From Acetobacteraceae bacterium ESL0709 (GTDB lineage Bacteria > Pseudomonadota > Alphaproteobacteria > Acetobacterales > Acetobacteraceae), in NCBI GenBank assembly GCA_029433415.1, contig JAQTIA010000002.1, positions 571,501-635,500 on the forward strand: a stretch of DNA of 64,000 nt, read 5' to 3'. Below the pieces are notes generated by a model that saw only the letters and a list, made by a program, of their open reading frames with translations, ran no database searches and was not told the DNA's origin. This document shows positions 16,717 to 26,651 of this stretch, piece after piece. The position numbers were made by a program, and so were the translations under genes. Every line of letters starts with the position of its first letter. Position 1 is the first letter of the stretch.

Positions 16717-18663
16717 ATGTTTTTCAAACGCCCAAGAATGCGTTCCAAAGCTCCAAAAGCGGCGGGATATTATTTGTCGAATCGTGGAGATGAATCTTCG
16801 CGTGCCGGGAAGAGTGTGTTCACGCGCCGTGCTCTGATGATGATGGCTGCTCAGGTCGCGGTTGTGGGGACGCTGGGGCAGCGCCTTTATTCCCTTCAGG
16901 TCACAAAAGGCGACGAGCTGAAAGAAAGAGCCAAGCGCAACCGGATCAGCAAGCGTTTGCTCGCTCCCCCCCGAGGGACGATCTATGATCGTGCCGGTGT
17001 CCTTGTGGCCGGGAACAGGGTAAATTGGCGTGCGCTTCTCATGCCGGAAGAAACGACGGATCTTCAAGCCGTTATTGACCATTTTGCCACGATTGTGCCT
17101 CTTGATGAGCATGATCGCGTCCGTATAGAACATGATCAGAAACATCTTCAGCGTTATGTCCCTCTTATGCTCAAGGAATTCCTGAGTTGGGATGATATGG
17201 CGCGGATTGGTCTGAATGCACCGCGCTTGCCTGGTGTGCTGATTGATGTTGGAACCACGAGAGAATATCCCCATAAGGAGCTGATGGCCCATATCATCGG
17301 TTATGTTGCTCCTCCCAACGAGAAAGATGTCGAGCGTGACGGAGCGCTGGCTCTGCCGGGTATGCGCGTGGGGCGTGCTGGCCTTGAAGAAACGCAGGAA
17401 GCGCGTCTTAAGGGTGAGCCCGGTTCAGTCGAGATGGAAGTCAATGCGCCGGGGCGGGTCATTGGCGAAATTGAGCGTGTTGAGGGTATGCCGGGTCATA
17501 AATTGGGCCTGACGATTGATACCGTTCTGCAATCACAGGTTCTTGCGCGTCTTGGGGACAGGATTGCGAGTTCTGTCGTCATGGATTGTCGTAATGGCGA
17601 GGTGATGGCGCTGGTCAGCACGCCATCTTTTGACCCGACATTGTTTGATAGTGGTGTGAGCCACAAACAGTGGAAAGAATGGATTGATGACCCGCACACG
17701 CCGCTGGTGGACAAGGCAGTGGCAGGGGTTTATCCACCCGGTTCAACGTTCAAACCTGCAGTGGCTCTGGCGGCGTTGACGTCGGGCAAGGTTTCCCCGA
17801 CGGAACGGATTAATTGCCCCGGTTATCTGGATATGGGCGGTGTGCGCTTCCATTGCTGGAGCCGCTATGGCCATGGTCCGCTGACTATGCATGAAGGGCT
17901 TAAATATTCCTGCGATGTCTATTTTTATCAGGTAGCGCGTCGTTGTGGGATGGAAGACATAAAGAAAGCGTCAGAGAGTCTCGGTCTGGGGACGAAACTG
18001 GGGATTGAGCTGCCTCATGTCCAGTCCGGGATTATTCCGACCCCGCAATGGCGACGCCAGCATGGGCACCACTGGAATGGCGGCGATACTGTTAATGCAG
18101 GAATTGGTCAGGGTTTTGTGCAGGTTACACCTCTGGCGCTGGCGACCTATGTTTCCAGTCTGGCAAGCGGAAAACGCGTTCATCCTCATCTGATCAAAAT
18201 GATTGACGATCATGGTCGTCTTGATGGCGACCGTTTCGCTCCGTCTGACCTTCCTTTTACGAAAGAGCAGCTTGATATTGTGCGGGGAGGGATGTTTGCC
18301 GTAGTGAATGAACCTCATGGTACAGCTCCGGCCGCGCGTCTTGACCTGCCGGGAATTATGATGGCCGGCAAGACGGGTTCGGCACAGGTGAAGCGAGTTT
18401 CGCGCGCCATGCGTGAAAGCGGGCATTTTAACTCCATGAGTCTTCCCTGGGAATATCGCCCTCACGCGCTCTTTATCTGTTTTGCTCCTTATGATAACCC
18501 GCGCTATGCCGTTTCGGTCGTCGTTGAACATGGTAATGCTGGCGCAGCAGAGGCGGCACCGCTTGCCAAACAGATTATGACGGATACCCTTTTGAGAGAT
18601 CCAGCCAGCCGTTCGACCTTGACAAGAGGTGTCGTGGCCAGTGCTGATTTTTTCAATGATTAA
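16717..18663 (+). CDS. mrdA: Peptidoglycan transpeptidase PBP2
   Basis: PBP2 cross-links peptidoglycan during elongation and works with the RodA glycosyltransferase. The 648-residue protein has a short cytoplasmic tail, one membrane segment (about residues 35-55), the PBP dimerisation domain beginning at PPRGTIYDR, and the transpeptidase domain. Active-site motifs are S343-TFK, S398-C-D (the SxD form of the SxN motif) and K552-TG. Start ATG 16717 is 74 bases after mreD. rodA follows after 33 bases. Confidence 0.97.
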   Translation: MFFKRPRMRSKAPKAAGYYLSNRGDESSRAGKSVFTRRALMMMAAQVAVVGTLGQRLYSLQVTKGDELKERAKRNRISKRLLAPPRGTIYDRAGVLVAGNRVNWRALLMPEETTDLQAVIDHFATIVPLDEHDRVRIEHDQKHLQRYVPLMLKEFLSWDDMARIGLNAPRLPGVLIDVGTTREYPHKELMAHIIGYVAPPNEKDVERDGALALPGMRVGRAGLEETQEARLKGEPGSVEMEVNAPGRVIGEIERVEGMPGHKLGLTIDTVLQSQVLARLGDRIASSVVMDCRNGEVMALVSTPSFDPTLFDSGVSHKQWKEWIDDPHTPLVDKAVAGVYPPGSTFKPAVALAALTSGKVSPTERINCPGYLDMGGVRFHCWSRYGHGPLTMHEGLKYSCDVYFYQVARRCGMEDIKKASESLGLGTKLGIELPHVQSGIIPTPQWRRQHGHHWNGGDTVNAGIGQGFVQVTPLALATYVSSLASGKRVHPHLIKMIDDHGRLDGDRFAPSDLPFTKEQLDIVRGGMFAVVNEPHGTAPAARLDLPGIMMAGKTGSAQVKRVSRAMRESGHFNSMSLPWEYRPHALFICFAPYDNPRYAVSVVVEHGNAGAAEAAPLAKQIMTDTLLRDPASRSTLTRGVVASADFFND

Positions 18664-18696
18664 GGATAATAGCGACGCCTTTTGGGGAGAGTGATT

Positions 18697-19866
18697 ATGG
18701 TAAATGCGACCATTCCCAAAACGATGCGCCGTTTGTTGCGCTCAGAACCCGACCTCCATATTTTTTCTCGCCTGTTACGGATTAACTGGGTGTTCGTGTT
18801 GCTGATCTGCCTGCTGGCCGGGGTTGGCTATATTGCGCTTTATTCCGCTGGTGGGGGCAATGCCAGACTTTATGCCGAGCCGCAGGCCATAAGGTTTGGC
18901 TTCGGATTGATCATGATGATCTGTCTCGCTTTTTTTCCACCCCGTCTTCTGCGTTATCTGTCGGTCCCGCTTTATGGACTCTCCATTGTTCTTCTGACGC
19001 TGGTTCTGAAAATCGGTCATGTCGGGAAAGGGGCAGAGCGCTGGATTAATCTGGGAGGGTTCCAGTTCCAGCCTTCCGAATTTGCCAAGATAGCTCTGGT
19101 TCTTATGCTGGCAACCTGGTTTCAGCGTGTAAGCCGCCAGGAAATGGGCAATCCATTGAGATTGATTATTCCCGCCCTGTTGACCCTTTTGCCTGTCATG
19201 CTGGTGTTGAAAGAGCCCAATTTGGGAACGGCAACAATTATCGGGTTACTGGGAGCGTCTCTCTTTTTTGCGGCTGGAATGCGATGGTGGCAGATTGCCG
19301 TTATTGTCGCGCCATTGCCTTTTCTGGGGAAATTTGTTTATGCCCATCTTCATGACTACCAGAAAGCGCGTATTGAGACATTCCTTAACCCCGAGCAGGA
19401 TCCTTTGGGGGCTGGCTATAATATCATCCAGTCCAAGATAGCGCTGGGTTCGGGCGGAATGTGGGGTGAAGGTTATCTGCATGGCAGCCAAGGGCAGCTG
19501 AATTTCCTGCCGGAGAAACAGACCGATTTTATTTTCACGATGATCGGGGAAGAATGGGGCTATATTGGCAGCCTTGTGGTCATCGGGCTTTTGATGTTGA
19601 TTGTCCTGAACGGTATGTTTATGGCCCTGCGCTGCCGTAATCGTTTTGGCAAATTATTGGCCCTGGGCATTACGATGGATTTTTTCCTCTATTGCGCTGT
19701 TAATCTTTCCATGGTGATGGGAGCTATTCCCGTCGGGGGGGTGCCATTGCCGCTGATTTCTTATGGTGGATCCGCCATGCTGACCATGATGTTCGGTTTT
19801 GGTCTGCTTCTCTCCACGTGGGTCCATCGTGATGATCCAGACCCTGAAACAAAAGGTTTTTTCTAG
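18697..19866 (+). CDS. rodA: Peptidoglycan glycosyltransferase RodA
   Basis: RodA is the SEDS-family polymerase that builds glycan strands from lipid II for the elongasome. The start is ATG 18697 with GGGGAGA 6 bases upstream; TTG 18682 and GTG 18691 are in-frame but less likely. The 389-residue protein has about ten membrane segments, with the conserved EWGYIG and the C-terminal PLPLISYGGSAM motif. The glutamate-containing loop KIGHVGKGAERWINLG is also typical. Last gene of the cluster. Confidence 0.97.
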   Translation: MVNATIPKTMRRLLRSEPDLHIFSRLLRINWVFVLLICLLAGVGYIALYSAGGGNARLYAEPQAIRFGFGLIMMICLAFFPPRLLRYLSVPLYGLSIVLLTLVLKIGHVGKGAERWINLGGFQFQPSEFAKIALVLMLATWFQRVSRQEMGNPLRLIIPALLTLLPVMLVLKEPNLGTATIIGLLGASLFFAAGMRWWQIAVIVAPLPFLGKFVYAHLHDYQKARIETFLNPEQDPLGAGYNIIQSKIALGSGGMWGEGYLHGSQGQLNFLPEKQTDFIFTMIGEEWGYIGSLVVIGLLMLIVLNGMFMALRCRNRFGKLLALGITMDFFLYCAVNLSMVMGAIPVGGVPLPLISYGGSAMLTMMFGFGLLLSTWVHRDDPDPETKGFF

Positions 19867-20028
19867 CCAGTGTGGCCCTGCATCGTGCCTTTTGCCGGGT
19901 GGGAGCGATCTGGAGCTGTGGAGGAGAGCGTTAATTTTCGACTACCCGGATTTGGGTATGTTGTTAGCGGCTGAATTGATTTATGTCATCATTGTGTAGA
20001 ACCGAATTTTATTGTGGGATCAGGTTTC

Positions 20029-21930
20029 ATGCTTTCCGCCGCTATGCCGACAGATATATCTGAGGGAGCCAGCCGGCCATTATTGAAGTGGGCGGGTGGC
20101 AAGACTCAGTTGCTGGATAGAATTCTCCCGAAGATTCCCAAAAAATATGGGCGCTATATTGAACCTTTTTTCGGCGGTGGAGCGGTGTTTTTTGCGTTGC
20201 GGCCAGAAAATGGAATCATTGCCGATAGCAATCCGGAACTTGTTAACCTGTATCGTTCCGTTGCAGCGGATGTAGATGGCGTGATCGCGCATTTGCGGAA
20301 GTATGAAAACACGAAAGAAATATTTTATGCCGTCCGGTCTTTGGACAGGACAAGGCTGTCAGATAGCGAGGCTGCGGCCAGAACTGTTTTTTTGAACAGG
20401 ACCTGTTTTAACGGTTTGTACAGGGTTAATAAATCCGGTCAGTTCAACGTACCTTTCGGGTATTACAAGAATCCGAAAATAATTGACGAAGAGGCATTGA
20501 GGGCTGCGTCTGTTTTGCTCAGTAGAACGACGATCATTTGTGGTGATTACAAGACAGTCCTGAAAGAAAATGCACAGGCAGGGGATTTCATTTTTCTTGA
20601 TCCGCCTTATCTGCCTGTTTCTGAATATGCAGATTTCAAGCGTTATACCAAGGAGCAGTTTTACGAAGAGGATCATGTTGAACTGGCCGCAGAGGTAAAG
20701 CGCCTTCATGAACTTGGGTGTTATGTCATTTTGACCAATTCACATCATCCCCTGGTGCATGAGCAGTATCGCAAGTTTGTCATCGAAGTGGCGCAGACAA
20801 GGAGATATATCTCCTGTAACGGGAAAGGGCGGACAGGCGAGGATGTCATTGTTACCATTCCTCCCAGACAGCGTTTTAATGTGCGACTGGTGCCGGCACC
20901 TCTACCGCAGCAGGCCCTGCAATATCCTTCGACCCGTTATATGGGCTCAAAAAACAAGCTTCTGGTGGAGCTTTGGGCTGTGGCATCGCAATTCGATTTT
21001 GATACGGCACTAGACCTTTTTTCGGGGTCTGGTGTGGTTGGCTATATGTTCAAGTCTCATGGCAAGGCTGTCATAAGCAATGATTATATGGCGATGTCTG
21101 CGACATTCGCCAAAGCCATGATTGAGAATAATGACGTTACCCTGTCGCAAACTGAGGCATTGGCGTTACTGGAACCGCGAAACCCTGTCGACAGGTTTGT
21201 CGAAACAACATTTCAGGGACTATATTTCAGTGACGAGGATAACCGGCTGATTGATATTGTGCGGGCCAATATAAAGGCCTTGAAAAATCCGTACAAGCGC
21301 GCCATTGCCATGTCGGCATTGATCCGGGCCTGTCTGAAAAAGCGTCCCCGCGGTATCTTTACCTATGTGGGGCATCGTTATGATGATGGCCGGAAAGACT
21401 TACTCATGACGTTCCGTGCCCAGTTTCTTGAAGCCATTGCCACGGTGAATGGCGCCGTGTTCAGTAATGGCCAAAAGAACAAGGCGCGCCATGGTGACGC
21501 CATGACAGTGCAGAACCGCGAAACGGGGCTTGTCTATATTGATCCGCCTTATTATTCGCCTTTGTCTGATAATGAGTATGTCAGGCGCTATCATTTTGTT
21601 GAGGGGCTGGCACGCGACTGGCAGGGCGTGGAAATTCAGGAACACACCCTTACCAAGAAATTCAGATCCTACCCTACGCCATTCTCATCACGCAAAGGGG
21701 CGGCCGAGGCTTTTGACAGGCTTTTCAGGCGGTTTTGCAAAAGCGTTCTTGTAGTTTCCTACTCATCCAACAGTCAGCCGACCCTTGATGAAATGGTCGC
21801 CCTCATGTCGAAGCATAAAGCTCATGTGGATGTTGTTCCTGTCGATTACCGCTATTCCATAGGGAATCAGGGAAACAAGGTTGGCGACAATAAAAACGAC
21901 GTTCAGGAATATATTTTTGTCGGTTATTGA
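20029..21930 (+). CDS. Type II DNA adenine methyltransferase, two fused Dam-like domains
   Basis: Two complete N6-adenine methylase domains are joined in one 633-residue chain. Domain 1 has the AdoMet motif KWAGGK at residue 20 and catalytic DPPY at residue 191. Domain 2 has RYMGSKNK at 303, DLFSGSG at 329 and a second DPPY at 505. Family knowledge: M.FokI has this layout because an asymmetric site needs a separate methylase for each strand. An AlwI-like endonuclease follows 151 bases later on the same strand, which fits a type IIS system. Start is uncertain: GTG 20014, ATG 20029 or ATG 20044 all precede the first motif, and none has a good ribosome site. The cassette sits between rodA and a LysE gene and is probably acquired. 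Confidence 0.92.
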   Translation: MLSAAMPTDISEGASRPLLKWAGGKTQLLDRILPKIPKKYGRYIEPFFGGGAVFFALRPENGIIADSNPELVNLYRSVAADVDGVIAHLRKYENTKEIFYAVRSLDRTRLSDSEAAARTVFLNRTCFNGLYRVNKSGQFNVPFGYYKNPKIIDEEALRAASVLLSRTTIICGDYKTVLKENAQAGDFIFLDPPYLPVSEYADFKRYTKEQFYEEDHVELAAEVKRLHELGCYVILTNSHHPLVHEQYRKFVIEVAQTRRYISCNGKGRTGEDVIVTIPPRQRFNVRLVPAPLPQQALQYPSTRYMGSKNKLLVELWAVASQFDFDTALDLFSGSGVVGYMFKSHGKAVISNDYMAMSATFAKAMIENNDVTLSQTEALALLEPRNPVDRFVETTFQGLYFSDEDNRLIDIVRANIKALKNPYKRAIAMSALIRACLKKRPRGIFTYVGHRYDDGRKDLLMTFRAQFLEAIATVNGAVFSNGQKNKARHGDAMTVQNRETGLVYIDPPYYSPLSDNEYVRRYHFVEGLARDWQGVEIQEHTLTKKFRSYPTPFSSRKGAAEAFDRLFRRFCKSVLVVSYSSNSQPTLDEMVALMSKHKAHVDVVPVDYRYSIGNQGNKVGDNKNDVQEYIFVGY

Positions 21931-22081
21931 GACTGTATATAGTGTCGGATATGGCCGGCTATTGACGAGTTCAGCCGTCCGATTTCCAGATAGAGTCATG
22001 AATGGAGGTCCGCTTTTCCCGGTCTGGTGCAGGTAAGATCAGGTCGGGAGAGCAGCATCATCCAGCAGGAAGGGATGAGGC

Positions 22082-23839
22082 ATGAAGCCCTGGCATTTAG
22101 GCAATACGACGGTCCGCAGCCCCTTCCGGTTGCGTGATGGTCTGGTAGCGCTTTCTGCGTCGCCCCTGCAAGGTCATTTGCGGGGCAAGGATCAGGAGCA
22201 GGCTTTCCGTCATTTGCTTGGGGAACGGGGCATTGTCGGACTTGGCCATGATGAAACGTACAGCGTGGGGCGCAAATGGCGTTCTGCACTGAATAAACTG
22301 GGGTTTCTCTACCCGGAAGTGTCATCAGCTTCCGGGACTTCGCAAGGTGAAGTCGGCCCTGTCGACATGATCACGCCAAATGGCTGGAGGCTGATTCAGG
22401 CTGATACGGTTCCTGCCATGCAGGAGTGTTTTTTGCGGGCACTGGCGGCGTATTACATTCCCTCACCGCAAGAACGCAAATGTGATTTTCCGGTTTTTTC
22501 TCCCTTGCGTCATACATTGGCCATTATGGTGGAGTTGGAGAAGCAGGCTGGGGAAAGTCGTCTCAATTTTATTGAGATGGCACTGATTGTGCAATTTACC
22601 AGTAGTGAGGAAATTCCTGCCGACATCGTAAAGAAAGTGCTGATATTACGTGAGCGCCGGGGTGCAGCATCAGACAAGCGGAAGTTTGATCGAGAGGAGC
22701 GGCAGGAAGCCGCCTTGCGGTACAAATATGAGGTAGGAACCTTTAATGACTATGCGGATACGAATTTGCGCTATCTCAAGGCGACGGGGCTTGTGCAAAG
22801 CAAAGGGCGGGGCGTCTCACTGGTAACAGAGAAGCGTGTTTTTATTGAAAAGCTGATTCAGGATAACAGGCTTCCTGATTCTGACCATCAGTATTTTACC
22901 ACCTTGTGTGAGGGAGCCTGGCTACCAACTGATGACAGGGACGCAGCACAGGCCGTTCTGGACGATCTGCTGAACCAGCTTCATAGATGTGGCATTCCGT
23001 TCGATATGGCGGGGAGGCCAACGGACACACCTGCGGATATAGCCATTATCCGTCATCAGGGTGAGAAAATTTTATCGGAACTGAATGAAGAGGACTATGC
23101 AGCCCGGCAGGCGACGGAATGGGAAGAGATTGTCGCTTACATGGATTTGATTATAACGAAAAAAAATAAGAGAATTTTTTCTGACGGCAGGGAGATCGAA
23201 ATACCGAAGGCTGAGGCTCCTGCTTATTTTGAGTGGATTTTATGGCGTGCCTTTCTGGCCATAAACGGGTTGGCCAATAAGCCTTATGAGGCGAGACGTT
23301 TCAAGATTGACCAGGATTTTCTGCCGGTGGGTACAGCGCCGGGAAATGGCCCGGACATGATCTTCGAGTTTGAGACATTTGTCATCGTGGTTGAAGTGAC
23401 GCTGACGGATAATTCCCGACAGGAAGCTGCCGAAGGTGAGCCGGTGCGCCGCCATGTTGCAGATCTTGTGTCTTATTATGCCCGGCAGTCTGGAAAGCCG
23501 GTTTACGGTTTGTTCATTGCCAATCGCATTGATTCCAATACGGCTGAAACATTCAGGATTGGCGTCTGGTTTACGAGAACGGATGACAGGATGCGGCTGG
23601 ACATTATCCCCATGACCCTCGTGCAATTCAGGGCTTTTTTCGAGGCGTTGTTCGTTACGGGTCATGTCAAAGTCGACTTGCTGCGTGGTGTGCTGGATGA
23701 TTGCGGAGATTTGCGGTGTAAATATGAAGCTCCGGTATGGAAGACCGCGATTGCGAATGCTATTCAAAAGAAGATTCATGGACTGAAGTCAGGCAACAAG
23801 AAGTTTTCTAGTCTGATACGATCAGAAGAATGGGGATAA
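22082..23839 (+). CDS. AlwI-family type IIS restriction endonuclease
   Basis: The 585-residue protein opens with KPWHLGNTTVRSPFRLRDGL, a segment I recognise from the AlwI/MlyI/BstNBI family (sites GGATC or GAGTC, cutting a few bases outside). A central winged-helix-like recognition region is followed by a putative PD-(D/E)XK core: P424-D425, then E438-V-T, with threonine in place of the usual lysine. AGGAAGGGATGAGG precedes ATG 22082. The partner methylase lies directly upstream. The exact site cannot be read from sequence. Alternative: a strand-specific nickase, which this family also contains. Confidence 0.82.
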   Translation: MKPWHLGNTTVRSPFRLRDGLVALSASPLQGHLRGKDQEQAFRHLLGERGIVGLGHDETYSVGRKWRSALNKLGFLYPEVSSASGTSQGEVGPVDMITPNGWRLIQADTVPAMQECFLRALAAYYIPSPQERKCDFPVFSPLRHTLAIMVELEKQAGESRLNFIEMALIVQFTSSEEIPADIVKKVLILRERRGAASDKRKFDREERQEAALRYKYEVGTFNDYADTNLRYLKATGLVQSKGRGVSLVTEKRVFIEKLIQDNRLPDSDHQYFTTLCEGAWLPTDDRDAAQAVLDDLLNQLHRCGIPFDMAGRPTDTPADIAIIRHQGEKILSELNEEDYAARQATEWEEIVAYMDLIITKKNKRIFSDGREIEIPKAEAPAYFEWILWRAFLAINGLANKPYEARRFKIDQDFLPVGTAPGNGPDMIFEFETFVIVVEVTLTDNSRQEAAEGEPVRRHVADLVSYYARQSGKPVYGLFIANRIDSNTAETFRIGVWFTRTDDRMRLDIIPMTLVQFRAFFEALFVTGHVKVDLLRGVLDDCGDLRCKYEAPVWKTAIANAIQKKIHGLKSGNKKFSSLIRSEEWG

Positions 23840-23845
23840 TATTTT

Positions 23846-24505
23846 ATGATCCATGATTATGTCGTTTCTTTACTGGTTTTTGCTGCAGCCTCAGTTGTTT
23901 TTGCCATGACGCCGGGTCTTGATACCGTCATGGTCCTGCGGACATCGACAAGTGAAGGTCATAAAGCCGGGATGGGGGCCGTCCTAGGTGTAGGGCTTGG
24001 TCTGGCCGTCTGGGGTATTGCCGCTGCTTTTGGTTTGGCGGCCCTTATCGCGGCTTCGCAGACGGCTTTTGCCATTCTGAAATATGCGGGCGCTCTCTAT
24101 CTGGGCTGGCTTGGTTTTCAGTCGCTTCTCTTTCCGAGGAAGAGTCTGGAAAAAACAGAAGGAAAAGAGGTGGAACAGGAAACCGGTGGACGGGATGTGT
24201 TTCTGGCAGGGTTGCGTCGAGGTTTCCTCTCCAATCTGCTGAACCCGAAAGCAGGTGTCATTGTCCTGACTTTATATCCGCAATTTATTCCCCACCATGT
24301 TGATGTCGCGCTCTTTACGCTTTGCATGACTGCGATTCAGGTCATTGTGGCGTCGCTCTGGCTGGTTTTGCTGGTGTTTTTGACAATTCCTCTGGGGCGG
24401 TTTCTCAAACGTCCCAAGATTGTCCAGTGGTCAGACCGTATCGCCGGCCTGATTTTCATAGGGTTTGGCCTGAAGCTTATCACGTCGCATAATCGCACGG
24501 CATAA
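23846..24505 (+). CDS. LysE-family amino-acid exporter
   Basis: This 219-residue membrane protein has six predicted segments and the family's N-terminal PGLDTVMVLRTS motif followed by G-rich GMGAVLGVGLGL. A cytoplasmic charged loop lies near residues 95-115 (KSLEKTEGKEVEQE). LysE/RhtB proteins export amino acids or related solutes; the substrate is unknown. It begins 6 bases after the endonuclease stop, so it may be read from the same message, although the functions are not linked in any known way. A terminator follows. Confidence 0.88.
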   Translation: MIHDYVVSLLVFAAASVVFAMTPGLDTVMVLRTSTSEGHKAGMGAVLGVGLGLAVWGIAAAFGLAALIAASQTAFAILKYAGALYLGWLGFQSLLFPRKSLEKTEGKEVEQETGGRDVFLAGLRRGFLSNLLNPKAGVIVLTLYPQFIPHHVDVALFTLCMTAIQVIVASLWLVLLVFLTIPLGRFLKRPKIVQWSDRIAGLIFIGFGLKLITSHNRTA

Positions 24506-24510
24506 TTTTA

Positions 24511-24536
24511 CCCCTGAGAGAAAATTCTCTCAGGGG
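24511..24536. terminator. Bidirectional terminator between LysE gene and glyS
   Basis: A perfect 12-base inverted repeat (CCCCTGAGAGAA / TTCTCTCAGGGG) lies between the convergent genes. T-rich sequence follows on both strands, though neither run is long. Confidence 0.75.
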
Positions 24537-24545
24537 TGTCTTTCA

Positions 24546-26651
24546 TCATCCGTCTATTTTGTTGAAATCGGCAATGGCTTCAGCTTCCTTGCAGAAAGTG
24601 GCGAGAAGGAGCAGACGGTTTTTGCGCTGTTCAGCTTCCGGTGCATTGACGGTCACCTTGTCAAAGAACTGGTCCATATAAGGCCGTAATGTCGCGAGAT
24701 GTTGCATGGCCCCGCTGAAATCATCTGTGTCCAGACAGTTTCTGATCAAGGGCTCACAATCACGCAAGGCTTTTTCAAGAGCGCGTTCTTCATCCAGTGT
24801 AAAGAGGGCGGAATCCGGACTCCCTTCATGGGGACCGTCCTTTCTGTTTTCGATCCGCAATATATTGGCAGCACGGCGGTAAGCGGCCAGAAGATTGCGC
24901 CCATCTTCTTGCCCGATCATTTCTGAAAGGGCCTCGACACGGTTCAGAAGACGTACGAGGTCGCCATCAAGATGTTCTTTAAAGAGGCTCTCTCCTTCAA
25001 TGACGGGGGTAACGGCCAAAGTGGCGTCAAGCACATCATGGCGTCTTCCTTCAGTTTTCAGCTGGACTTTCAGGCGCTCCGTAAAGAAGGCTTCAAGGTT
25101 TCCCAGGGCATTTTTTTCAGTCTGTTTGTCTGAAAGGGCGTCCGCCGCTTTATGGAGCAGGGCCCCAAGGTCAAAACGCAGTCCAAGATCGCGGATGATG
25201 CGGATCACACCCAGAGCTGCGCGGCGCAGGCCATAGGGATCGCCAGAGCCTGTCGGCACTTCGCCGATACCATAAAATCCTGCCAGCATGTCCAGGCGAT
25301 CCGCCAAAGCCACGGCGGCAGAAATGGGCGCTGAAGGTGTTGCATCATCCTGACCACGCGGTCTGTAATGTTCGGTAATAGCCAAAGCCACGGCGGGGTC
25401 TTCGCCATCATGGGCAGCATAATATCCACCCATTATGCCCTGAAGTTCCGGGAATTCGCCAACCATGCCCGTCGTGAGGTCAGTTTTGGCGAGGAGACCG
25501 GCGCGTTCAGCCAGTGCCTTGTCAGTGTCAGACAGTCCCATCGCTCCGGCAATGAGGCCCGCCATATGGCTGATTCGTCTGGCCCGTTCTTCCTGTGTTC
25601 CGAGTTTTGCATGGAAGATAACCGGTTTCAGATCGTTAAGCCGGTCAGCCAGTTTCGTTTTGCGATCCAGATCCCAGAAATGTCGGGCATCGGCAAAGCG
25701 TGCGCGCAGAACCCGCTCATTTCCTGCAACGCATAATGCGCCGCCATCATCAAAAGTGCGGTTGGCGACGAAGGCAAAATAAGGAGCGGCCTTGCCCTCT
25801 GGCGTGTGCAGGGCAAAGTAACGCTGATTGATTCTCATGGAGACCTGCATGACTTCGGGAGGCAGATCCATGAATTTCAGGTCAATAGCCCCGAGGAGCG
25901 GGGCAGGATATTCAACCAGCCCGCTGATTTCTTCTGTCAGGGAAGCGTCTTCTACCAGAGTCAGGGATTTTGTTTCCGCAAGGGCACGAACGCCTGTCTC
26001 AATAATGGCGCGGCGTCGGGCATCATCAATGACAACAAAACGCTTCTGTAATTCGTCACGCCATTGTTGTGTGCCGGTCACGGTAAAAGCATCCGGCGCG
26101 AGAAAACGGTGACCTTCGGAAAGGTTACTGCTTTTCAGGTCATGACCATCATCCTCTTCGCGGGCAAGCGCGAAGGGGATGATCACGCCATCTAACAGGC
26201 AGGTAATGCGGTGCAGGGGGCGTACCCAGGAAAAATTCGATCCATTTCCCCAGCGCATGGCTTTGGGCCAAGGGAAAGACCAGAGCAGGTCAGGCAGTGT
26301 TTCTGCGAGCATGGAAGCGGCAGAACGCGCGGGGAGGTCGCGTTCCAGCACCCAGAAACCATCCTGCTTTTTCAGTTCGTCCTGTGTGGCATTATGCTTG
26401 CGCATAAAACCTTCCAGTGCTTTTTCGGGAGCGGTTTCACGAGGGCCGCGCTCGCTGTAAATCCGTGCCGGGAGAGAAGGGTCTATCGTGAGGGACAGCG
26501 CTATGCGGCGTGTGCCGTAAAAAGACCGGGGCTGGGAGGGGTTAAGCTCAGAAAAGGTTTTCGTGACCAGCCGTGCCAGATCATGAGCGGCACGTTCCTG
26601 CATGCCGGCAGGGATTTCCTCGCTCAGAAGTTCAAGAAATAATTCAGCCAT
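24546..26651 (-). CDS. glyS: Glycyl-tRNA synthetase beta subunit
   Basis: GlyS is the large subunit of the alpha2-beta2 bacterial glycyl-tRNA synthetase; it holds the HD-like and anticodon-binding parts. The start is ATG 26651 ([18 protein letters not shown]), giving 701 residues, the family length; in-frame codons further upstream lie inside glyQ. The family signature [10 protein letters not shown] is at residues 8-17. It overlaps the end of glyQ by 8 bases (ATGGCTGA), so the two subunits are translationally coupled. Confidence 0.97.
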   Translation of the reverse strand: MAELFLELLSEEIPAGMQERAAHDLARLVTKTFSELNPSQPRSFYGTRRIALSLTIDPSLPARIYSERGPRETAPEKALEGFMRKHNATQDELKKQDGFWVLERDLPARSAASMLAETLPDLLWSFPWPKAMRWGNGSNFSWVRPLHRITCLLDGVIIPFALAREEDDGHDLKSSNLSEGHRFLAPDAFTVTGTQQWRDELQKRFVVIDDARRRAIIETGVRALAETKSLTLVEDASLTEEISGLVEYPAPLLGAIDLKFMDLPPEVMQVSMRINQRYFALHTPEGKAAPYFAFVANRTFDDGGALCVAGNERVLRARFADARHFWDLDRKTKLADRLNDLKPVIFHAKLGTQEERARRISHMAGLIAGAMGLSDTDKALAERAGLLAKTDLTTGMVGEFPELQGIMGGYYAAHDGEDPAVALAITEHYRPRGQDDATPSAPISAAVALADRLDMLAGFYGIGEVPTGSGDPYGLRRAALGVIRIIRDLGLRFDLGALLHKAADALSDKQTEKNALGNLEAFFTERLKVQLKTEGRRHDVLDATLAVTPVIEGESLFKEHLDGDLVRLLNRVEALSEMIGQEDGRNLLAAYRRAANILRIENRKDGPHEGSPDSALFTLDEERALEKALRDCEPLIRNCLDTDDFSGAMQHLATLRPYMDQFFDKVTVNAPEAEQRKNRLLLLATFCKEAEAIADFNKIDG

